From NCBI GenBank assembly GCA_963971285.1, contig OZ020248.1, positions 19,551,873 to 19,615,872 on the forward strand: a DNA stretch of 64,000 bases, given 5' to 3'. Under the pieces are notes generated by a model. The model was given only the letters and a program-made list of their open reading frames with translations. It was not told where the DNA came from and searched no databases. This DNA is from Astropecten irregularis (Eukaryota; Echinodermata; Asteroidea; Paxillosida; Astropectinidae). Both the position numbers and the translations under genes were made by a program. Positions 55,683 to 64,000 of this stretch are shown in pieces; position 1 is the first letter of the stretch, and each line of letters starts with the position of its first letter.

Positions 55683-56345
55683 TGTGGCTCATCATCTGTT
55701 TGGAACTAATAGAAGGCCATAAACTGTCTCCCCACCTTGTCTGTGTCCTGAGAACTTAGGTGTAAACAGGGAAACCTCTTGATGAAGAATTGGACAGAGT
55801 CAAATTCTGTCTCCTGCCATTTTGCCATGTCAGCAACTGCAGCATGAAATAATACAGGGTCCTTGTATGGGAACTTCTTATCATTATTCCACCTATATGA
55901 GTAAAACTCACATGGCGATTAAGAATAAAATGATGATTTCATTCCATTTGCAAGGTTGGCAGATTATTTGTTTTGACTCTGCTATATACATTTTGTCATA
56001 TTTGTTGGGAAAACATCTATAATTTATCTCAAGCGTAAACATGTAAAATTGAAAACTAATGAACATGTTCCCCGTAACAAATTGACGGGATTGCTCGTGA
56101 AAATTTTCTCAAGAAAATTTGCTTGAACTTTGAAGAACCCTAATATTGCAAATGGAAATTCAGAGACCATAGTTGTACACATGAAATGAACATTACTTAC
56201 TTGCACAGCATTTACGATGCTGCCATCTGCCACAGACATCACAATCAATGGCATGGTGTCTTCCAGTCACTTCCTGCTGACAACTTATACAGGGATGCTC
56301 TACAGCGGAAGGCTTTTGACTTTCTTGGTTTCTGGTAATCGGCAT
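55683..56345 (-). pseudogene. PHD-like finger gene remnant, copy 1
   Basis: Exon 56345-56201 starts MPITRNQESQKPSAVEHPCI and continues CQQEVTGRHHAIDCDVCGRW then QHRKCCA, ending at a GTAAGT donor. The C-X2-C ... C-X2-C-x-x-WQH-x-x-C pattern is PHD-like. A second coding stretch (about 55880-55683) reads KDPVLFHAAVADMAKWQETE and FFIKRFPCLHLSSQDTDKVG, with a TAG at FYxFQ. PHD-like fingers of this form occur in transposon-associated proteins. The 34-bp array lies immediately upstream of the start codon. The link between the two exons is inferred. Confidence 0.45.
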
Positions 56346-56349
56346 CTTT

Positions 56350-57160
56350 CACGATAAGCAAGATGAGCGACTTTTAAATCAGTTGGGATAAACAAGATGA
56401 GCGACTTGCGAATTGGTTGGGATAAGCAAGATGAGTGACTTAGGAATCGGTTGGGATAAGCAAGATGAGCGACTTTTGAATCAGTTGGGATAAGCAAGAA
56501 GAGCGACTTTTGAATCAGTTGGGATAAGCAAGATGAGCGACTTAGGAATCGGTTGGGATAAGCAAGATGAGCGACTTTTGAATCAGTTGGGATAAGCAAG
56601 AAGAGCGACTTTTGAATCAGTTGGGATAAGCAAGATGAGCGACTTAGGAATCGGTTGGGATAAGCAAGATGACCGACTTTTGAATCAGTTGGGATAAGCA
56701 AGAAGAGCGACTTTTGAATCAGTTGGGATAAGCAAGATGAGCGACTTTTGAATCAGTTGGGATAAGCAAGATGAGCGACTTAGGAATCGGTTGGGATAGG
56801 CAAGATGAGCGACTTTTGAATCAGTTGGGATAAGCAAGATGAGCGACTTAGGAATCGGTTGGGATAAGCAAGAAGAGCGACTTAGGAATCGGTTGGGATA
56901 AGCAAGATGAGCGACTTTTGAATCAGTTGGGATAAGCAAGAAGAGCGACTTTTGAATCAGTTGGGATAAGCAAGATGAGCGACTTAGGAATCGGTTGGGA
57001 TAAGCAAGATGAGCGACTTAGGAATCGGTTGGGATAAGCAAGAAGAGCGACTTTTGAATCAGTTGGGATAAGCAAGAAGAGCGACTTAGGAATCGGTTGG
57101 GATAAGCAAGAAGAGCGACTTAGGAATCGGTTGGGATAAGCAAGATGAGCGACTTTTATT
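56350..57160. repeat. 34-bp minisatellite, copy 1 (about 24 units)
   Basis: Two unit types alternate: gataagcaagatgagcgact followed by tttgaatcagttgg (A) or taggaatcggttgg (B), each with an aagatgagc/aagaagagc variant. The order A-A-B-A-A-B at 56460-56700 hints at a higher-order period of three units (102 bp), which is also why the minus strand remains open. Not evidently coding. Confidence 0.9.
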
Positions 57161-57497
57161 TCCGATTGCTTCAGGTGGAGGAAGTCAGCTTGGTCCTCCT
57201 CCAGCTGAAGAAACTTAAAGAAGCGTTTCAGGCTTAGGAAATATTTGTATACCGGTAGTTTGTTGCTGTTTGTTTGTATTCCGTAGACATAGCACCAGTC
57301 TGTTACCGTAAAAGTAACAAAACAGGAGAAAATACACAATTTTGAGTCAGAGTGAAGGTGTCTTAAACCTTAAAGTTACAATGGCCTTGTCAAGTACAAA
57401 ATATGAAAAAGTGTAATGAAAGCAAAGGAGAAATTCAGTCTTTTTTTGTGACAAGGCTGAGTATTACCTCTTACAGTCGGCATTGGAGTGAAATATA

Positions 57498-58509
57498 CAG
57501 GGTGTCCCAGAAAAAACGAAACCGAGATTCGTCTGTGTTTAATCCTATTTTAATTTCATTTTTGATTGAAAAATGATACATATCTGGAAAGCTTATTTCG
57601 TCAGCTTTCATTTGGTACCATTCATATGATCCTTACTTCACGCATGAGTGAGCAAAGACAATATGAAGCAAGGCTATCAAAAAGTGATTTGCACAACGAT
57701 ATTTTTATTTTAAAGAATCAATCACATTTCTAGAAACTACATCTCCTGGCCTTTCAAATGATACCTCAGTCAAGGAAAATGAGCAAGGGATGACAGAGAT
57801 ATCTGCCTTTAAAATGGATTGAAAATTCATGTTTTTCAAATCCTTCGTTTATACCTGACCGATTTGTTTGCATGAATGGATGCGGATCCATTATGTCCAT
57901 TAGGAACGTAAGTGTTAAAACCCCTGCCATCCTCCCATTCCTTCTTTCTAGCCCGGATTTATTCACTAAGTCTTTCTTTTCTATTCTTTTTATTCACACA
58001 TGCGTGAAGTATGAATCTCATGAGGGGTATGTAATTGAAGAGGGGGAACTAAAAAGCTTTCTAGATGTATCAATAATTAATCAAGATTGTGTGATTAATC
58101 ATAACAAGTTTATTTAATCTCCGCATCCTTTCATGTGAAAAAGGTGTGAAAAAGGATTTGAAAAAAAAAAAAACAATGAAAATTCAATCCATATTTATAG
58201 GCAGATATCTCTGTCATCCCTTGCTCATTTTTCTTGACTGAGGCATCATTTGAAAGGCCAGGAAATGTAGTTTTTAGAAATGTGATTGATTCTTTAAAAT
58301 CAAAATATCGTTGTGCAAATTACTTTTTGATAACCTTGCTTCATATTGTCTTTACTCACTCATGCGTGAAGTATGTATCATATGAATGGTATCAAATGAA
58401 AGCTGAGGAAATAAGCTTTCCAGATATGTGTCATTTTTTATTCAAAAGTGAAATTAAAATAGGATTAAACACTGACGAATCTCGGTTTCGTTTTTTCTGG
58501 GACACCCTG
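57498..58509. mobile_element. 1,012-bp foldback element with TA target duplication
   Basis: Ends CAGGGTGTCCCAGAAAAAAC and its complement; inverted arms run for about 310 bp at high identity. TA flanks both ends (57496-57497 and 58510-58511). The related site at 54901-54925 reads gaaatatacagagaatg with no insert, a true empty site. TA targeting and CAGGGTGTCCC ends fit a Tc1/mariner-superfamily non-autonomous element. No transposase is encoded. Confidence 0.92.
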
Positions 58510-58532
58510 TACAGAGAATGTCCAGCATCTAC

Positions 58533-61500
58533 TTGGACAAGAGGCTGTATTTGAGCTGCCTATTGCCATCTTTGTATTGGCTCATCATGTGTTTCTTCTC
58601 TATCAGAGGACAAGAGGCTGTATTTGAGCTGCTTATTGCCATCTTTGTATTGGCTCATCATGTGTTTCTGCTCTATCAGAGGACAAGAGGCTGTATTTGA
58701 GCTGCTTATTGCCATCTTTTTATTGGCTCATCGTGTGTTTCTGCTCTATCAGAGGACAAGAGGCTGTATTTGAGCTGCTTATTGCCATCTTTTCATTGGC
58801 TCATCATGTGTTTCTGCTCTATCAGAGGACAAGAGGCTGTATTTAAGCTGCCTATTGCCATCTTTTTATTGGCTCATCGTGTGTTTCTTCTCTATCAGAG
58901 GACAAGAGGCTGTATTTGAGCTGCTTATTGCCATCTTTGTATTGGCTCATCGTGTGTTTCTGCTCTATCAGAGGACAAGAGGCTGTATTTGAGCTGCTTA
59001 TTGCCATCTTTGTATTGGCTCATCGTGTGTTTCTGCTCTATCAGATGACAAGAGCCTGTATTTGAGCTGCTTATTGCCATCTTTGTATTGGCTCATCATG
59101 TGTTTCTTCTCTATCAGAGGACAAGAGCCTGTATTTGAGCTGCTTATTGCCATCTTTGTATTGGCTCATCATGTGTTTCTGCTCTATCAGAGGACAAGAG
59201 GCTGTATTTGAGCTGCTTATTGCCATCTTTGTATTGGCTCATCGTGTGTTTCTGCTCTATCAGATGACAAGAGCCTGTATTTGAGCTGCTTATTGCCATC
59301 TTTTTATTGGCTCATCATGTGTTTCTGCTCTATCAGAGGACAAGAGCCTGTATTTGAGCTGCCTATTGCCATCTTTGTATTGGCTCATCGTGTGTTTCTG
59401 CTCTATCAGAGGACAAGAGGCTGTATTTGAGCTGCCTATTGCCATCTTTGTATTGGCTCATCGTGTGTTTCTGCTCTATCAGAGGACAAGAGGCTGTATT
59501 TAAGCTGCCTATTGCCATCTTTTTATTGGCTCATCGTGTGTTTCTGCTCTATCAGAGGACAAGAGGCTGTATTTGAGCTGCTTATTGCCATCTTTGTATT
59601 GGCTCATCATGTGTTTCTTCTCTATCAGAGGACAAGAGGCTGTATTTGAGCTGCTTATTGCCATCTTTGTATTGGCTCATCGTGTGTTTCTGCTCTATCA
59701 GAGGACAAGAGGCTGTATTTGAGCTGCCTATTGCCATCTTTGTATTGGCTCATCGTGTGTTTTTGCTCTATCAGATGACAAGAGCCTGTATTTGAGCTGC
59801 TTATTGCCATCTTTTTATTGGCTCATCATGTGTTTCTGCTCTATCAGAGGACAAGAGGCTGTATTTGAGCTGCTTATTGCCATCTTTGTATTGGCTCATC
59901 GTGTGTTTCTGCTCTATCAGAGGACAAGAGGCTGTATTTGAGCTGCCTATTGCCATCTTTTTATTGGCTCATCGTGTGTTTCTGCTCTATCAGAGGACAA
60001 GAGGCTGTATTTGAGCTGCCTATTGCCATCTTTTTATTGGCTCATCGTGTGTTTCTGCTCTATCAGAGGACAAGAGGCTGTATTTGAGCTGCTTATTGCC
60101 ATCTTTGTATTGGCTCATCGTGTGTTTCTGCTCTATCAGAGGACAAGAGGCTGTATTTGAGCTGCTTATTGCCATCTTTTTATTGGCTCATCGTGTGTTT
60201 CTGCTCTATCAGAGGACAAGAGCCTGTATTTGAGCTGCCTATTGCCATCTTTTTATTGGCTCATCGTGTGTTTCTGCTCTATCAGAGGACAAGAGGCTGT
60301 ATTTGAGCTGCCTATTGCCATCTTTGTATTGGCTCATCGTGTGTTTCTGCTCTATCAGAGGACAAGAGGCTGTATTTGAGCTGCTTATTGCCATCTTTTT
60401 ATTGGCTCATCGTGTGTTTCTGCTCTATCAGAGGACAAGAGGCTGTATTTGAGCTGCTTATTGCCATCTTTTTATTGGCTCATCGTGTGTTTCTGCTCTA
60501 TCAGAGGACAAGAGGCTGTATTTGAGCTGCTTATTGCCATCTTTGTATTGGCTCATCATGTGTTTCTGCTCTATCAGAGGACAAGAGGCTGTATTTGAGC
60601 TGCTTATTGCCATCTTTTTATTGGCTCATCGTGTGTTTCTGCTCTATCAGAGGACAAGAGGCTGTATTTGAGCTGCTTATTGCCATCTTTGTATTGGCTC
60701 ATCATGTGTTTCTGCTCTATCAGAGGACAAGAGGCTGTATTTAAGCTGCCTATTGCCATCTTTGTATTGGCTCATCGTGTGTTTCTGCTCTATCAGAGGA
60801 CAAGAGGCTGTATTTAAGCTGCCTATTGCCATCTTTTTATTGGCTCATCATGTGTTTCTGCTCTATCAGAGGACAAGAGCCTGTATTTGAGCTGCTTATT
60901 GCCATCTTTGTATTGGCTCATCGTGTGTTTCTGCTCTATCAGAGGACAAGAGGCTGTATTTGAGCTGCCTATTGCCATCTTTGTATTGGCTCATCATGTG
61001 ATTCTGCTCTATCAGAGGACAAGAGGCTGTATTTGAGCTGCTTATTGCCATCTTTTTATTGGCTCATCGTGTGTTTCTGCTCTATCAGAGGACAAGAGGC
61101 TGTATTTGAGCTGCTTATTGCCATCTTTGTATTGGTTCATCATGTGTTTCTGCTCTATCAGAGGACAAGAGGCTGTATTTGAGCTGCTTATTGCCATCTT
61201 TGTATTGGCTCATCATGTGTTTCTGCTCTATCAGAGGACAAGAGCCTGTATTTGAGCTGCCTATTGCCATCTTTTTATTGGCTCATCGTGTGTTTCTGCT
61301 CTATCAGAGGACAAGAGGCTGTATTTGAGCTGCCTATTGCCATCTTTGTATTGGCTCATCGTGTGTTTCTGCTCTATCAGAGGACAAGAGGCTGTATTTG
61401 AGCTGCTTATTGCCATCTTTTTATTGGCTCATCGTGTGTTTCTGCTCTATCAGAGGACAAGAGGCTGTATTTGAGCTGCTTATTGCCATCTTTTTATTGG

Positions 61501-62110
61501 CTCATCGTGTGTTTCTGCTCTATCAGAGGACAAGAGGCTGTATTTGAGCTGCTTATTGCCATCTTTGTATTGGCTCATCATGTGTTTCTGCTCTATCAGA
61601 GGACAAGAGGCTGTATTTGAGCTGCTTATTGCCATCTTTTTATTGGCTCATCGTGTGTTTCTGCTCTATCAGAGGACAAGAGGCTGTATTTGAGCTGCTT
61701 ATTGCCATCTTTGTATTGGCTCATCATGTGTTTCTGCTCTATCAGAGGACAAGAGGCTGTATTTGAGCTGCTTATTGCCATCTTTTTATTGGCTCATCAT
61801 GTGTTTCTGCTCTATCAGAGGACAAGAGCCTGTATTTGAGCTGCTTATTGCCATCTTTGTATTGGCTCATCGTGTGTTTCTGCTCTATCAGAGGACAAGA
61901 GGCTGTATTTGAGCTGCCTATTGCCATCTTTGTATTGGCTCATCATGTGATTCTGCTCTATCAGAGGACAAGAGGCTGTATTTGAGCTGCTTATTGCCAT
62001 CTTTGTATTGGCTCATCGTGTGTTTCTGCTCTATCAGATGACAAGAGCCTGTATTTGAGCTGCTTATTGCCATCTTTTTATTGGCTCATCATGTGTTTCT
62101 GCTCTATCAC
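58533..62110 (+). repeat. 73-bp satellite, array 2 (about 49 copies)
   Basis: Same 73-bp unit as array 1. Variants include aagaggctg/aagagcctg, tttgagctg/tttaagctg, ctttttatt/ctttgtatt and catcatgtg/catcgtgtg. The pattern of variants from about 60220 repeats from about 61243 (1,022 bp, 14 units), and the private variant gtgattctg occurs at 60998 and 61947, 949 bp or 13 units apart, so a block was duplicated and one unit later lost or gained. Confidence 0.95.
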
Positions 62111-62129
62111 AACTTGTTATGCTTTGTGG

Positions 62130-62787
62130 CTCATCATCTGTTTGGAACTAATAGAAGGCCATAAACTGTCTCCCCACCTTGTCTGTGTCCTGAGAATTTA
62201 GGTGTAAACAGGGAAACCTCTTGATGAAGAATTGAACAGAGGCAAATTCTGTCTCCTCCCCTTTTGCCATGTCAGCAACTGCAGCATGAAATAATACAGG
62301 GTCCTTGTATGGGAACTTCTTATCATTATTCCACCTATATGAGTAAAACTCACATGGCGATTAAGAATAAAATGATGATTTCATTCCATTTGCAAGGTTG
62401 GCAGATTATTTGTTTTGACTCTGCTATATACATTTTGTCATATTTGTTGGGAAAACATCTATAATTTATCTCAAGCGTAAACATGTAAAATTGAAAACTA
62501 ATGAACATGTTCCCCGTAACAAATTGACGGGATTGCTCGTGAAAATTTTCTCAAGAAAATTTGCTTGAACTTTGAAGAACCCTAATATTGCAAATGGAAA
62601 TTCAGAGACCATAGTTGTACACATGAAATGAACATTACTTACTTGCACAGCATTTACGATGCTGCCATCTGCCACAGACATCACAATCAATGGCATGGTG
62701 TCTTCCAGTCACTTCCTGCTGACAACTTATACAGGGATGCTCTACAGCGGAAGGCTTTTGACTTTCTTGGTTTCTGGTAATCGGCAT
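62130..62787 (-). pseudogene. PHD-like finger gene remnant, copy 2
   Basis: Duplicate of the remnant at 55683-56345. The PHD-like exon (62787-62643) is unchanged. The second stretch shares the in-frame TAG at FYxFQ but differs at MAKGEETEFASVQ (copy 1: MAKWQETEFDSVQ). A shared stop means the gene was already dead before duplication. Confidence 0.45.
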
Positions 62788-62791
62788 CTTT

Positions 62792-63602
62792 CACGATAAG
62801 CAAGATGAGCGACTTTTAAATCAGTTGGGATAAACAAGATGAGCGACTTGCGAATTGGTTGGGATAAGCAAGATGAGTGACTTAGGAATCGGTTGGGATA
62901 AGCAAGATGAGCGACTTTTGAATCAGTTGGGATAAGCAAGAAGAGCGACTTTTGAATCAGTTGGGATAAGCAAGATGAGCGACTTAGGAATCGGTTGGGA
63001 TAAGCAAGATGAGCGACTTTTGAATCAGTTGGGATAAGCAAGAAGAGCGACTTTTGAATCAGTTGGGATAAGCAAGATGAGCGACTTAGGAATCGGTTGG
63101 GATAAGCAAGATGACCGACTTTTGAATCAGTTGGGATAAGCAAGAAGAGCGACTTTTGAATCAGTTGGGATAAGCAAGATGAGCGACTTTTGAATCAGTT
63201 GGGATAAGCAAGATGAGCGACTTAGGAATCGGTTGGGATAGGCAAGATGAGCGACTTTTGAATCAGTTGGGATAAGCAAGATGAGCGACTTAGGAATCGG
63301 TTGGGATAAGCAAGAAGAGCGACTTAGGAATCGGTTGGGATAAGCAAGATGAGCGACTTTTGAATCAGTTGGGATAAGCAAGAAGAGCGACTTTTGAATC
63401 AGTTGGGATAAGCAAGATGAGCGACTTAGGAATCGGTTGGGATAAGCAAGATGAGCGACTTAGGAATCGGTTGGGATAAGCAAGAAGAGCGACTTTTGAA
63501 TCAGTTGGGATAAGCAAGAAGAGCGACTTAGGAATCGGTTGGGATAAGCAAGAAGAGCGACTTAGGAATCGGTTGGGATAAGCAAGATGAGCGACTTTTA
63601 TT
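62792..63602. repeat. 34-bp minisatellite, copy 2
   Basis: Same order of unit variants as at 56350-57160, with no copy-number change that I could see. This is unusual for a minisatellite and points to a very recent duplication. Confidence 0.9.
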
Positions 63603-63939
63603 TCCGATTGCTTCAGGTGGAGGAAGTCAGCTTGGTCCTCCTCCAGCTGAAGAAACTTAAAGAAGCGTTTCAGGCTTAGGAAATATTTGTATACCGGTAG
63701 TTTGTTGCTGTTTGTTTGTATTCCGTAGACATAGCACCAGTCTGTTACCGTAAAAGTAACAAAACAGGAGAAAATACACAATTTTGAGTCAGAGTGAAGG
63801 TGTCTTAAACCTTAAAGTTACAATGGCCTTGTCAAGTACAAAATATGAAAAAGTGTAATGAAAGCAAAGGAGAAATTCAGTCTTTTTTTGTGACAAGGCT
63901 GAGTATTACCTCTTACAGTCGGCATTGGAGTGAAATATA

Positions 63940-64000
63940 CAGGGTGTCCCAGAAAAAACGAAACCGAGATTCGTCTGTGTTTAATCCTATTTTAATTTCA
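63940..64000. mobile_element. Left end of a second CAGGGTGTCCC element
   Basis: Begins CAGGGTGTCCCAGAAAAAAC after gaaatata and is cut by the window end. It is at the same position as the element at 57498, so it was duplicated with its flank rather than inserted independently. Confidence 0.9.

Larger units (their letters stand above)
55673..57497. repeat. Segmental duplication, copy 1
   Basis: This block recurs at 62112-63939 with an offset of 6,442 bp and near identity, apart from several substitutions within about 150 bp of the 73-bp array (for example ggacagagtcaaattctgtc versus gaacagaggcaaattctgtc). It contains a decayed PHD-like gene, a 34-bp array and the left flank of the 1,012-bp element. 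Very high identity means a recent event or an assembly duplicate. Confidence 0.95.
62112..63939. repeat. Segmental duplication, copy 2
   Basis: Copy of 55673-57497 at an offset of 6,442 bp. It ends, like copy 1, in the left flank of the CAGGGTGTCCC element, whose start is seen at 63940-64000. Confidence 0.95.

Noticed and set aside
54923-55722. Plus-strand hydrophobic repeat protein (LLPSFYWLIMCFCSIRGQEA type)
   Set aside because: The open frames are an effect of a 73-bp unit read in successive frames; no start, splice or homology support.
56300-57339. Minus-strand protein of LIPTDSKVAHLAYPNRFLSR repeats
   Set aside because: The 34-bp unit lacks stops in the used frames by chance; the same array lies upstream of a separate exon and behaves as a minisatellite.
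58533-62110. CRISPR-like array
   Set aside because: Units are contiguous 73-bp tandem repeats without unique spacers, in a eukaryotic intron-rich context with no cas genes.

Overview
The window is eukaryotic, not bacterial. Genes are split by GT-AG introns, and most of the sequence is non-coding and rich in foldback elements, minisatellites and decayed transposase exons. There is a 200-base assembly gap. The scattered ACATGTACATGT, AGGCCTA and ACCGGTA words, and the mix of element families (tnp2-type/CACTA-like, hAT, P-element-like, Harbinger, Tc1/mariner, Polinton-type polymerase, non-LTR and LTR retroelement pieces), suggest a marine invertebrate. An echinoderm, hemichordate or lancelet is plausible, but the sequence alone does not fix the species.

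Layout. 1-12.5 kb holds the only two complete-looking genes, arranged head to head across 0.89 kb: a four-exon tnp2-like transposase gene on the minus strand (970 codons by my splice model, no stops) and a nine-exon BEN-domain gene on the plus strand (438 codons, no stops, containing a tandemly duplicated exon pair). 12.5-15.1 kb is non-coding repeat. 15.1-20.2 kb carries a minus-strand gene with a C-terminal Cys/His motif, a 24-residue coding repeat, and a 157-bp satellite apparently grown from one of its exons, which has itself been hit by a 365-bp hAT-type element. 20.5-33.2 kb is a graveyard of broken minus-strand pieces: Harbinger, hAT, retropepsin, OB-fold-like, Myb/SANT-like, RecQ-like helicase, retroelement gag and a DUF6729-like protein. 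33.7-36.3 kb is a 5'-truncated non-LTR retrotransposon. 37.8-40.7 kb is a second, decayed tnp2 copy split by a 1.88-kb foldback element whose removal restores the frame. 40.9-45.2 kb mixes P-element-like, MADF-BESS, Myb/SANT, tnp2 and hAT fragments. 45.5-47.5 kb is a CACTA-type element with CACTG-type ends. 47.8-49.6 kb is the 5' part of a SAM-domain gene. 49.9-50.5 kb is a 21-bp minisatellite. 51.4-54.7 kb holds an uncharacterised transposon-like protein remnant, a Tc1-like transposase remnant and a broken family-B DNA polymerase. 54.9-64 kb is a segmental duplication (offset 6,442 bp) built of a 73-bp array, a 34-bp array, a decayed PHD-like gene and a 1,012-bp TA-target foldback element.

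How it fits together. Apart from the transposase/BEN pair and the SAM-gene start, almost everything coding is a relic of mobile DNA. The insertions can be ordered because several empty sites, target duplications and restored reading frames are visible. The transposase/BEN pair is the best candidate for an active or recently active two-gene element, or a domesticated pair, but I could not find its terminal repeats within the window.
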